DNA of 64,000 bases from Gemmatimonadota bacterium (GTDB lineage Bacteria > Latescibacterota > UBA2968 > GCA-2709665): the NCBI GenBank assembly GCA_028874335.1, contig JAPPJY010000039.1, positions 52,549 through 116,548 of the forward strand, in the 5' to 3' direction. Shown one piece after another: positions 52,760 through 61,659 of the stretch (position 1 is the stretch's first letter; each line of letters starts with the position of its first letter). The translations under genes and the position numbers were made by a program. Under the pieces are notes generated by a model that saw only the letters and a list, made by a program, of their open reading frames with translations, was not told the origin of the DNA and did no database searches.

Positions 52760-54085
52760 ATGTCATTCGCAACCGATACCCCGCTGCCCCGTGTGCGGAA
52801 CATCGAAGTGATCCCGATCGACAAGGGTGGCGAACGTATGTTCTACGTGCGGGATCCGCTGGAGATCGCCCCGCAGCCGTTGCTGCTCGGTCCGGCGGGG
52901 GTGTTCGTCCTGTCGCATCTGGATGGCCGGCACACCATCGATCAGATTCTCGAATCCCTGCAAAAAGCGCTTCCGGGTGGCGAGATGGGGGTTGGCGAGG
53001 TCCGTCATGTGTTAGGCAAGCTGAGCGAGAGCTGCTACCTGGACGACCCCGTGGCCGCGGCACGGGCCGCCCGGATACGGGAGGAATTCGAACGGTCCGA
53101 TGTTCGACGGGCCTGGCACGCTGGAACCGCCTACCCGAACGACCCGGGAGAACTCGCCGGGATGCTCGACGAGTTTTTTGAAACCGCCGCTTCATCGGAA
53201 AAGGCGCATGTTGGAGACAAGTGCGGGGTCCGGGAGGAGCGGCTTGCCGCCATCATGTGCCCTCACATCGATCTGCGCGCGGGCGGCGAGACGTATCCGC
53301 CCGCTTTCAATGCGTTGGCCGCGGCCTCCGGCAGCGAGCACCCCTGCGAACTCTTCGTCATACTCGGCGTGGCGCACAACGGCGGCACGGAGCCGGGAGA
53401 GAGCTTTGCCATTGCGACCCGCAAACACTACGAAACGCCGTTCGGTCGCGTGCCAACGGATTCGGACGTAGTCGAGGACTGGTCCGACCGCGCCGGTCGT
53501 GACGTCACCAATGAGCAGTGGCTTCACCGGACCGAGCACTCGGTCGAGTTCGCGCTGCTGTTTCTGCAGTATATTCGGGCGCGGGCAGATCTGCCGCCGT
53601 TCCGGGTGGTTCCCGTCCTGCTCGGAAGCGTCGATCATTACCTGCACGAGGGGAAGAATCCCCTGAAGGCCCCGGAGGTGGCCAACGAACTCGAGGCGCT
53701 GCGGGCGGCGGTGTCTGCCAGCGGAAAGCGTTCCCTGTACGTGCTCAGCGTGGACCTGGCGCACATCGGTCCAAAATTCGGTCATCCGGACCGGATCGAC
53801 GATGCTGCCGCAGTCGCCTGCGAGGCGGCCGACCGCGAACTGTTGGGCTATGCGCAGCGGTTCGATGCGGCCGGCCTATGCCGGTCGCTGCATGCAGACC
53901 GAAACAGCCGGAACGTGGACGCCGTCGCCGGTCTGTTTTCGCTCCACACGCTTCTGGCCGACGCCGAATGCCGCGGCGACCTGCTCAGCTACGGGCAGAA
54001 CCGCCAGGACGATACCGGTTCGCTGGTCAGCTACGCCAGCATGGCCTTCTATAAGACGCCCCCCGGGTCCGCGCGCGGCGGGTGA
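52760..54085 (+). CDS. MEMO1/AmmeMemoRadiSam protein B-family protein with N-terminal PqqD-like domain
   Basis: A 441-residue protein. The C-terminal ~280 residues are the MEMO domain: AIMCPHIDLRAGG, FVILGVAHNGG, EHSVEFALLFLQYI, and VDLAHIGPKFG, with the histidines that bind copper or iron in related proteins. The first ~120 residues (VFVLSHLDGRHTIDQILESL) resemble a PqqD/winged-helix module. Start 52760 has GAGGA 7 nt upstream; a GTG at 52685 is in frame but lies close to the previous stop and lacks such a site. The function of bacterial MEMO proteins is uncertain. Confidence 0.82.
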   Translation: MSFATDTPLPRVRNIEVIPIDKGGERMFYVRDPLEIAPQPLLLGPAGVFVLSHLDGRHTIDQILESLQKALPGGEMGVGEVRHVLGKLSESCYLDDPVAAARAARIREEFERSDVRRAWHAGTAYPNDPGELAGMLDEFFETAASSEKAHVGDKCGVREERLAAIMCPHIDLRAGGETYPPAFNALAAASGSEHPCELFVILGVAHNGGTEPGESFAIATRKHYETPFGRVPTDSDVVEDWSDRAGRDVTNEQWLHRTEHSVEFALLFLQYIRARADLPPFRVVPVLLGSVDHYLHEGKNPLKAPEVANELEALRAAVSASGKRSLYVLSVDLAHIGPKFGHPDRIDDAAAVACEAADRELLGYAQRFDAAGLCRSLHADRNSRNVDAVAGLFSLHTLLADAECRGDLLSYGQNRQDDTGSLVSYASMAFYKTPPGSARGG

Positions 54086-54209
54086 CCCGGCGCGCTTCCA
54101 GGTTGCGTCGCGCGCACGTCAATCTGAGACTGCGCCGCCGTTTATGTCACGTTGCCTGCTTTCTTGCGTCTCGCGTACATTCCTGTCGCATGTTATATTC
54201 CTTTAGTAT

Positions 54210-54363
54210 CCGGAGCGAGGGCATCCTGCCCTCGAACTTCGTGTAACCCATCAATACCCAAGTCAATGTCTCTTTGACTCCTTTGCATCCGAAACCATAC
54301 TGAAAATGACGGTACCAGAGCCTCGCGAATTGGCCGTCGAGGGCAGGATGCCCTCGCTCCCCG
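54210..54363. mobile_element. MITE-like element with 24-bp perfect inverted ends
   Basis: The arms at 54212-54235 and 54337-54360 are perfect inverted copies, each containing the palindrome GAGGGCATCCTGCCCTC. The ~100 bp between them encode nothing recognisable. It lies in the gap 54086-54491, which otherwise holds nothing that I can identify. Confidence 0.7.
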
Positions 54364-54491
54364 GCGCGCCGATTGGCACAACTGCTCCATTGCACTTCTT
54401 CAGGTTCGACACATAACCCCGCCTTCACAATCATCCTGGACAGCAGTGATTCACTGTTATCCTTGAAACGGTGACTATCGAGGAGGTCGTC

Positions 54492-55337
54492 ATGCCCCGG
54501 AGGTGGTTGCGCGTCGCCGCAGTCCAAATGCACGCCGATGACGATATCGAGAAGAATACGCGCGGGATCGTCGAGCGGTTGAACGCGTGCGCCCGTGAGA
54601 AGGTCGACGTGGCCGCGTTTCACGAAGGCGTCCTTTTCGGCTATTGCGACCATCCGGATTTCTGGGCAAACCTGGATCTATCCCGCATCGAAGATGCAGA
54701 ACGGCAGATTGTCCGGGCATGCAGGGAAACAGGCATCGCGGCCGTCGTCGGTTCAACCCATCAGGAAGACGGAGGCCAATTCAACAGCTTGCTGGTTGTG
54801 GACAGAGACGGTACGGTTCGGGGCCGTTACGGCAAGATCCATCTTGCCGGCGAGCGCTGGTTTGAGCCGTCGCAGCGTCTTCCCGTTTTCAGCCTGTGCG
54901 GCGTCCTCTGTTGTTTTCTGATCTGTCACGACATTCGTTATCCCGAACTCGCCCGGCTGCCAGCGGCGGCAGGCGCGCAGATCTGCTTTTTCTGCAGTTG
55001 CGAGAGCTCCGTCACGAACGAGCACAAACTGTCGGCCTACCGGGCGATGCCCATCAGCCGCGCCACCGAGAACGGCATCTACGTGGTCATGGCCAACGCG
55101 CCCGCCGACCCGACGGATATCGACCGCGCGGGGTCGTCGCACGGCGAATCGAAGATCATCCATCCTGACGGCAATGTGATGGCGGAGGCCGGCATGTTCT
55201 CGGACGAGATCATCATCCGCAGGCTCGATCTCCACGAGGCGTCGCGAAACATCGCGATACGCGCCGTAGACGACGTCACGTGCATCAGCGATTGGATGAA
55301 CGAAGGCGTAAAGCTTGTGGACGGGGGAGTCGCCTGA
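54492..55337 (+). CDS. Carbon-nitrogen hydrolase (nitrilase superfamily)
   Basis: A 281-residue protein with the Glu-Lys-Cys triad: Glu45 in FHEGVLFGY, Lys115 in GKIHLAGE and Cys145 in LICHDIRYPE. Such enzymes hydrolyse amides, ureas or nitriles in the cytoplasm. Start 54492 follows GAGGAGG at 5 nt; the GTG at 54471 overlaps that site. It is 31 nt upstream of a sulfatase gene and probably co-transcribed with it, suggesting degradation of a sulphated amide-containing compound; this is inference. Confidence 0.9.
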   Translation: MPRRWLRVAAVQMHADDDIEKNTRGIVERLNACAREKVDVAAFHEGVLFGYCDHPDFWANLDLSRIEDAERQIVRACRETGIAAVVGSTHQEDGGQFNSLLVVDRDGTVRGRYGKIHLAGERWFEPSQRLPVFSLCGVLCCFLICHDIRYPELARLPAAAGAQICFFCSCESSVTNEHKLSAYRAMPISRATENGIYVVMANAPADPTDIDRAGSSHGESKIIHPDGNVMAEAGMFSDEIIIRRLDLHEASRNIAIRAVDDVTCISDWMNEGVKLVDGGVA

Positions 55338-55368
55338 CAGATCGCTTCATTGAACCGGGGGAGCATGA

Positions 55369-56826
55369 ATGAGAGGTTCAAGACCGAATATCCTCTGGAT
55401 TTGTACCGACCAGCAGCGGTACGATACCATTGGCGCGTTGGGGAATCCCCACGTGGACACGTCCAATATTGACCGTCTGGTCGCCGAAGGATCCGCGTTT
55501 ACGCACGCGTATTGCCAGAGTCCGATCTGCACGCCGAGCCGCGCAAGTTTTCTCACCGGACAATACGCGAGCGCCGTCCACGTGAACGGCAACGGCAATT
55601 CACACTTTCCGGAAACGCCCCCGCTCGTCACGAAGCTGCTCGCCGACAGCGGATACGATTGCGGCCTGATCGGCAAGTTGCATCTGTCCAGCGCGTTCGG
55701 TCGCGTGGAGGAGCGGGTCAACGACGGGTACCGGTACTGGCAATACAGCCACGCGCCCCGGGACGACTGGGAGACCGGACACGACTACGCCGACTGGGTG
55801 CGGTCGAAGGGGGAGGTGCTGGGCGAACTGACGGAGAGCCTGGATGGTGTGCCCGCCGAGCTGCACCAGACCACGTGGTGCGCGGAAAAGACCATCGACT
55901 TCCTGGGCGAAGCGCGTGAAGGCCCCTGGCTGGCTTCCGTGAATATCTACGACCCGCATCCGCCGTTCAATCCGCCCGGGACGTACCGCGACCAGTTCGA
56001 TCCGGAACAGGTAGGCGAACCGTTGTTTCGGGAAAGCGATCTGGCGCAGCAGAAGGCGCTCGAGTCCGTCGACTTCCAGTCCAAAGGCCGGCATCCGCGT
56101 GACCTGGACATCAGGAGCCCCGTGATCCCCTGGACGCAGACCCGCGGACTGGTGGAGCCGGAGACGGCCGGAAAGCGGGATGCGAAGACGCTGATCGCCG
56201 CGTATTATGCCATGATCAAGCTGATCGACGATCAGGTCGGCCGGATCATGGCCGCCCTGCAAGCGACGGGACAGCGTGAGAATACACTCGTGATCTTCAC
56301 CAGCGACCACGGCGAGATGCTGGGAGACCACGGGCTGATTCAGAAGGGCTGCCGCTTCTACGAAGGGCTGGTGAGGGTGCCGCTGATCTTCTCGTGGCCC
56401 GGACACGTGACGTCCGGCCGGAAGAGCGACGCGCTGGTGGAACTGCGCGACATCGCCCCGCTGCTGCTGGAACTGGCGGGGCTGCCGGTTCCCGAGCGGA
56501 TGCAGCCGCGTTCACTGGTTCCCATGCTCAGCGGTGAGAATCCGACCGACGAACATCGCGAATTCGTACGCTGCGAGTTCTACGATGCGCTGGACCAGGC
56601 CGACGGGACGTTCGCCACCATGTACCGCGACCGCCGGTACAAGCTCGTCGTCTACCACGGGCACGGCCTGGGTGAACTGTACGACCTCGAGGAGGACCCG
56701 GGGGAGTTTGAGAATCTGTGGGACAGCCCCGGTCACACGGCCGTGAAACTCGACCTTATGCAGCGCAGCTTCGACGCGTCCATGCTCGCCATGGACCGCG
56801 GTCCAGATCGCATCGGGCCGATGTGA
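55369..56826 (+). CDS. Type I sulfatase
   Basis: A 485-residue protein starting RPNILWICTDQQRYD, the metal-binding Asp-Asp region variant of sulfatases. CTPSRASFLTG is the formylglycine signature with Cys54 as the residue to be modified. GKLHLS, TSDHGEMLGDHG and the C-terminal DLEEDPGEFENL are conserved. No signal peptide is present, unlike many carbohydrate sulfatases, so it should act in the cytoplasm. A formylglycine-generating enzyme is needed from elsewhere in the genome. Likely desulfates a small sulfate ester or a choline-sulfate-like compound. Confidence 0.92.
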   Translation: MRGSRPNILWICTDQQRYDTIGALGNPHVDTSNIDRLVAEGSAFTHAYCQSPICTPSRASFLTGQYASAVHVNGNGNSHFPETPPLVTKLLADSGYDCGLIGKLHLSSAFGRVEERVNDGYRYWQYSHAPRDDWETGHDYADWVRSKGEVLGELTESLDGVPAELHQTTWCAEKTIDFLGEAREGPWLASVNIYDPHPPFNPPGTYRDQFDPEQVGEPLFRESDLAQQKALESVDFQSKGRHPRDLDIRSPVIPWTQTRGLVEPETAGKRDAKTLIAAYYAMIKLIDDQVGRIMAALQATGQRENTLVIFTSDHGEMLGDHGLIQKGCRFYEGLVRVPLIFSWPGHVTSGRKSDALVELRDIAPLLLELAGLPVPERMQPRSLVPMLSGENPTDEHREFVRCEFYDALDQADGTFATMYRDRRYKLVVYHGHGLGELYDLEEDPGEFENLWDSPGHTAVKLDLMQRSFDASMLAMDRGPDRIGPM

Positions 56827-57056
56827 GGGAGGGGGTGGAGAGTCAGGGTACTTTGCCTTCCGATCATCTGATTGACATCGGTGGCGACAGACACTCCTGA
56901 ATTGACCGAATCGACTGTCAACATTTGCAAAACCCGGTTGGTACGATAGTTGCAGCCCATGAACCATCCAACACTTTCCGCGCGGGTCACGGGTTTTCTG
57001 CCCTGAACCCGCGACAATGCCGGCAGTTCAGCATTTCAAGTGAGGGATGGTTCAAC

Positions 57057-59156
57057 ATGACTGAGAAAACGGATGCACTCAAGCTCCTCAGGTTGGCTAC
57101 GAATGAACGGACCGTTGAATTTCGCCGAGGCCAGTGGGAAGCGATCGACTCCCTGGTAAACGAAAGGGCCCGACTGCTCGTTGTCGAGCGTACCGGATGG
57201 GGCAAGAGTTCGGTCTACTTCATCGCTACTCGGATTCTTCGCAACAGAGGGCGCGGACCGACCCTGATCGTTTCGCCTCTTCTCGCGCTGATGCGAAATC
57301 AGATCGACGCCGCCCGTCGGCTGGGGATCCGCGCGATGACGATCAATTCGGCAAACAGGGAGGAGTGGCCGGTCATTCGACGTGCCGTACGGGAGAACGA
57401 GGCGGACGCGCTCCTGATTTCGCCAGAGAGGCTGGCAAACGACGAATTCGTTGAAAACGTCTTGCTACCTGTTGCCTCGCGAATCGGGCTTCTGGTGGTG
57501 GATGAAGCGCATTGCATATCTGACTGGGGACATGACTTCCGTCCGGACTACCGGCGACTGGTCAGAGTCTTGCAGCGAATGCCCGGCAGCGTCCCGATAC
57601 TTGGCACAACGGCAACAGCGAATGACCGCGTGGTTGAGGACGTCCGGGCACAGCTTGGTGATTTCTCAATACAACGCGGAAATCTGGTGCGTCGAACACT
57701 TGCCCTCCAGAAGATGCGACTGCCCTCGCAGGTGGAGAGGCTGGCGTGGCTGGCGGAACATATCGATTCTTTGCCTGGTACGGGAATCATCTATACGCTT
57801 ACTCGGCGCGATGCGAACCAGGTTGAAAAATGGCTCAGGAATCACGGTATTTCATCCCGTGCATATTATAGCGGTGTGAAGCGTGACGACTTCGAGGACT
57901 CGAACGCGTATCGTCTGCACCTCGAACAAAAGCTGCTCCGCAACGAAATAAAGGCATTGGTGGCAACGACGGCGCTTGGCATGGGGTACGACAAGCCGGA
58001 TATCGGTTTCGTCGTTCACTACCAGGCGCCCGGTTCGATTGTCGCCTACTACCAGCAGGTCGGTCGCGCCGGGCGTGCCATCTCGCACGCCATCGGATTA
58101 TTGATGTCAGGTGACGAGGATGCCGATATTCATGAGTATTTCCGACAAAGCGCTTTTCCTGAGGAAGCGTGGGTATCGGCTGTACTCGGCGTCCTGGAAG
58201 AGAGCGATGGCTTGCGTGTCAGTCAAATTGAAAAAGCAGTCAATCTGACGCGAGGCCAGATTGGGCAAGTACTCAAATTCCTTTCTGTGGACCGTCATGC
58301 GCCTGTCATTAAATCCGGGTACAAATGGGCCCGCACGGCTGTGCCGTATCGGATGGACCGCGAACGAATCCGGCGATTGACGGAAAAACGCGAAATCGAG
58401 TGGCAGGAGGTCCAGGAATATCTCGAAACAGACCGGTGCCTGATGGCGTTCCTCACAAGGGCTCTTGACGACGTTGCCCCTCAACCGTGCGGCAAGTGTG
58501 CTTCGTGCCGTCGCCGACCGCTGGTCGATTCCTCCTTCACGCGTACGACCGCGATCGCGGCCGCCCGATTCCTTCGTCACTCCGAACTCGCATTGGTGTG
58601 CAACAGGCAGGTCGCACGCGATGCATTCCGCGAGTATGGTTTTCGCGGAAACCTGCCGCAAGACGTCCGTGCGGAGACGGGACGGATCCTCTCTCGATGG
58701 GGCGACGCCGGCTGGGGGCAACTGGTCGCTGAAGACAAACACCGCGGCCATTTTCGCGATGAGCTTGTGAATGCGGTCGTCGAGATGTTGAAAGAACGGT
58801 GGAAACCATCCCCGACCCCGAAATGGGTCACTTGCGTCCCCTCCAGGAATCGACCGGACCTCGTCCCTGACTACGCAAAGCGGTTGGCGGCGGCATTGGG
58901 ACTGACGTTCGATCCGATCGTTGCAAAAGTTAAGAACAACGATCCGCAAAAGCTGCAGCAGAACCGATTCCATCAGTGCACAAATCTCGACGGCGCGTTT
59001 GCAATCGGCCGCCCCGTCCCGGATGGACCGGTCCTTCTGGTTGACGACGTCGTCGATTCCGGCTGGACTTTAACCGCAATCGCTGCGTTGCTCCGACAAA
59101 CCGGAAGCGGGCCCGTCTGGCCGCTGGCTCTTGCAACATCAAGAATGGCGGATTGA
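57057..59156 (+). CDS. RecQ-type helicase fused to a C-terminal phosphoribosyltransferase domain
   Basis: A 699-residue protein. Residues ~15-340 are a RecQ-like superfamily 2 helicase: VVERTGWGKSSVYF (Walker A), VVDEAHCISDWGHDFRPDYRRL (DEAH, in RecQ form), LGTTATA, and VGRAGRA. A winged-helix-like part (LRVSQIEKAVNLTRGQIGQVL) and a zinc cluster (CLMAFLTR ... CGKCASC) follow. The last ~200 residues are a PRTase fold with PRPP loop VLLVDDVVDSGWT (residues 659-671). HRDC is absent. Start 57057 follows GAGGGA; the frame from 56925 adds no known sequence. The DprA-like gene starts 1 nt after its stop. PRTase plus DprA is the composition of the ShosT/ShosA defence pair; here the PRTase is fused to a helicase. 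Confidence 0.85.
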   Translation: MTEKTDALKLLRLATNERTVEFRRGQWEAIDSLVNERARLLVVERTGWGKSSVYFIATRILRNRGRGPTLIVSPLLALMRNQIDAARRLGIRAMTINSANREEWPVIRRAVRENEADALLISPERLANDEFVENVLLPVASRIGLLVVDEAHCISDWGHDFRPDYRRLVRVLQRMPGSVPILGTTATANDRVVEDVRAQLGDFSIQRGNLVRRTLALQKMRLPSQVERLAWLAEHIDSLPGTGIIYTLTRRDANQVEKWLRNHGISSRAYYSGVKRDDFEDSNAYRLHLEQKLLRNEIKALVATTALGMGYDKPDIGFVVHYQAPGSIVAYYQQVGRAGRAISHAIGLLMSGDEDADIHEYFRQSAFPEEAWVSAVLGVLEESDGLRVSQIEKAVNLTRGQIGQVLKFLSVDRHAPVIKSGYKWARTAVPYRMDRERIRRLTEKREIEWQEVQEYLETDRCLMAFLTRALDDVAPQPCGKCASCRRRPLVDSSFTRTTAIAAARFLRHSELALVCNRQVARDAFREYGFRGNLPQDVRAETGRILSRWGDAGWGQLVAEDKHRGHFRDELVNAVVEMLKERWKPSPTPKWVTCVPSRNRPDLVPDYAKRLAAALGLTFDPIVAKVKNNDPQKLQQNRFHQCTNLDGAFAIGRPVPDGPVLLVDDVVDSGWTLTAIAALLRQTGSGPVWPLALATSRMAD

Positions 59157-59157
59157 T

Positions 59158-60141
59158 ATGACTTCGGGTTCCAATACTCAGGCGGTCATGCTGCTTACGG
59201 TCTCCTTTGGAAGATCCGACAGGTCAGAGGCAAAACCGCTCTCGCCGAAAGAATGGGCGCGCTTCGCAACATGGCTCAGAAATCGCAATCTGAACGTGTC
59301 AGATCTGCTGAAGGGTGATTTGAGGCGTCAACTGGAGGGTTGGACGGATCGTTCAATATCACGATCCAGATTGGAAAGTCTTATTGAACGCGGTGGAGCG
59401 CTTGGCCTGGCACTCGAGAAATGGCAACGTGCCGGTCTCTGGATTATGACGCAATGGGATTCGGGATACCCGGAGAGGTTGAAAGACCGGCTTGGATTGG
59501 AATCCCCGCCCGTACTCTTCGGTTGCGGGAACGAAATGCTACTTGCGCGCGGCGGCATCGCCGTGGTTGGCTCTCGAGATGCCGGCCGGGAAGACCTCGC
59601 CTTTGCCGGAGACATTGGCGCTGCCGCCGCTGCACAGGGATATTCGGTCGTTTCCGGCGCGGCGCGCGGGGTGGACGAGAGCGCCATGTTGAGCGCACTG
59701 GAAAACGAAGGCACGGCAATCGGCGTTGTGGCAGACAGCTTGATGCGCGTGGCGACCTCCGCGAAATATCGCAGATTTCTTCTCTCGCGTGATCTGGCGC
59801 TGGTAACACCATTTAATCCGGAAGCGGGATTCAGCGTTGGGAACGCGATGTCCAGAAACCGTTACATCTATTGCCTGGCCGACGCCGCGGTCGTGGTAAG
59901 CAGTACGCCGAATCGTGGAGGAACCTGGAACGGCGCGCTGCAAGACCTGAAAGCCGGGTGGGTACCTCTCTGGGTCAAACGCACGGCGAACGCGGAATCA
60001 GGCAATGCAAGGCTCGTCCGGAGGGGTGCGCGTTGGGTTCCTGACGATCTGGAGTCACTTGAATCCTTGACCACTTCGGGTCCGGGAATAGCATTACGGC
60101 TCGAACTTCCCCTCTCAGGTCGGAGAAAAAACCCTCTATAG
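59158..60141 (+). CDS. DprA/Smf-like protein (ShosA-like)
   Basis: A 327-residue protein with the DprA Rossmann core: PPVLFGCGNEMLL, IAVVGSRDAG, VSGAARGVDESAM, TPFNPEAGFSVGNAMSRNRYIY, and SSTPNRGGTWNGALQ. Typical DprA proteins load RecA on incoming ssDNA, but this one has a different N-terminus, sits 1 nt after a RecQ-PRTase gene, and has no competence genes near. The ShosA antitoxin is also DprA-like, so an antitoxin or sensor role is plausible; this is inference. Confidence 0.85.
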   Translation: MTSGSNTQAVMLLTVSFGRSDRSEAKPLSPKEWARFATWLRNRNLNVSDLLKGDLRRQLEGWTDRSISRSRLESLIERGGALGLALEKWQRAGLWIMTQWDSGYPERLKDRLGLESPPVLFGCGNEMLLARGGIAVVGSRDAGREDLAFAGDIGAAAAAQGYSVVSGAARGVDESAMLSALENEGTAIGVVADSLMRVATSAKYRRFLLSRDLALVTPFNPEAGFSVGNAMSRNRYIYCLADAAVVVSSTPNRGGTWNGALQDLKAGWVPLWVKRTANAESGNARLVRRGARWVPDDLESLESLTTSGPGIALRLELPLSGRRKNPL

Positions 60142-60185
60142 TCCGCTAAACAAACCCAATCGTCGCCCATTGTTTCGGATCTACC

Positions 60186-61442
60186 TCACTTCCCCGCGTA
60201 TCCCTTTGACGCCCAGACCTCTCTGGCCAGCTTTTTCGCCTCGTCGGACGGTTCGATGTCGCCCAGGATGCTGGAGGGGGGCTGTCCGTCCTTCTTGCGC
60301 GCGGGATCGGGCGACCAGTCGTCGTCTTCGTATTGCATGCGCACGGATTCGTCGCGGAAGTCGGGCACTTCCATCGAAGCCGAGTCGTTCAGCGCGGAAC
60401 GCCAGGCCCGGATGCCGGCGATGCTCATGTCCAGGCCGCGGTAGACGTTGAGATACGGCTGTTTGCCCTCTCGGATCGCCTCCGCAAAGTGGTAGGTCGT
60501 GAAGAAGTCGCCGCCGCCGTGTCCCGTGCGGGTCGCCCGGTCGTGGTGGACGGGGAAATCGGGCTTGTAGACCGTTTCGACCGGATCGCCCTTGCGCTTT
60601 TCCCATGGTTCGTACCACACGCGCAGCCGCTGTTTGTCGCCGTGTCGACAGTTTTCCATCACGCCCCTGTTGCCGTGGATGCGGACATAGTTGCCGTGCC
60701 CGCGCAGCCCGCCGTGCAGTGATTTCATCACCGCGCCGTTGTCCATCCTGCAGATGATCACCGCGGCCGTGTCCGAACGCCTCATGTGCAGCGTCTGTGA
60801 CGGATCGGTAGAATCGAATGGGATGACGAAACCGTTCACCTTCGTGGGCCTGGTGTCGGTTATATACATCACCGGTGCGATGGAGTGGGTGCAGTAGTAC
60901 GTGGCGGGAATCCAGTTGCGCCAGTGATTTCGCCCACAGCTTCGGGCCAGTTTCACCTCCGGCGGGTCCGGGTGGACGTATTCCCCCTCGCCATACTTGA
61001 ACTCGCCCACGCTTCCTTTTTCATAGAGCCGCCTCATCTCCTGGTTGAAGACCATGTAGGGGTAATTTTCCGCAAACATATAGGTCCTGCCGCTTTTTTC
61101 GACGGCCCGGGCGAGCGCCGCGCCCTCGCCCAGCGTATGGCAGGCAGCGGTCTCGCTCATCACATGCTTGCCCGCGTTGAGCGCCTTTATGGCAAACGGC
61201 GCGTGCTCGTGAAAGTAGTTCGCCAGCACCACCGCGTCCATGTCGCAGCCCAAGAATTCGTCGTAGTCGACGAAGGTCTGTACATTCAACGCTTCGCCCT
61301 CCGCGAGAAGGCGTTCTTCCCAGGTGTCGCAAATTGCGACGAGTTCCATTCCCGTCGCTCCGGCCGCACGGGTAAAGGAGCGGCCCCGGCCGACGCCGAC
61401 AACGCCGACCCGAATACGCTGTTTGCTCTTTCTTCCGGCCAT
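60186..61442 (-). CDS. Gfo/Idh/MocA-family oxidoreductase with altered EKP motif
   Basis: A 418-residue protein. RVGVVGVGRGRSFTRAAG is the nucleotide loop, and DAVVLANYFHEHAPFAIKALNAGKHVMSETAACHT is the segment where most relatives read EKP; here it is SETAA, so the usual catalytic lysine is missing. Start 61442 (MAGRKSKQ) follows GAGGAA at 7 nt; the frame extends 31 codons further without homology. Fits a divergent subgroup seen in Planctomycetota-like genomes. Convergent with the DprA-like gene. Confidence 0.87.
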   Translation of the reverse strand: MAGRKSKQRIRVGVVGVGRGRSFTRAAGATGMELVAICDTWEERLLAEGEALNVQTFVDYDEFLGCDMDAVVLANYFHEHAPFAIKALNAGKHVMSETAACHTLGEGAALARAVEKSGRTYMFAENYPYMVFNQEMRRLYEKGSVGEFKYGEGEYVHPDPPEVKLARSCGRNHWRNWIPATYYCTHSIAPVMYITDTRPTKVNGFVIPFDSTDPSQTLHMRRSDTAAVIICRMDNGAVMKSLHGGLRGHGNYVRIHGNRGVMENCRHGDKQRLRVWYEPWEKRKGDPVETVYKPDFPVHHDRATRTGHGGGDFFTTYHFAEAIREGKQPYLNVYRGLDMSIAGIRAWRSALNDSASMEVPDFRDESVRMQYEDDDWSPDPARKKDGQPPSSILGDIEPSDEAKKLAREVWASKGYAGK

Positions 61443-61659
61443 ATGTAAATTCCTCGACGTTGCAGTGTCGTGGGCGAATTCGAAAATTCTGAATCTAACA
61501 TCCGGTCTACGAGAAGATAGTACTGATTTTCGCACTTCATACTGATTTTTCGACCGCGCCGCATCTGTCGAAAACTCACATTTCTTGTTACAATAGTTAG
61601 GAGCGGGCGGCCTGAACCGATTCGTCTCTCCTCATGGCCCGTATCTTACGTCGAATCGA

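Noticed and set aside
59158..60141. Competence DprA
   Set aside because: No competence genes nearby and tight coupling to the RecQ-PRTase gene favour a defence-type role, although this is not proven.
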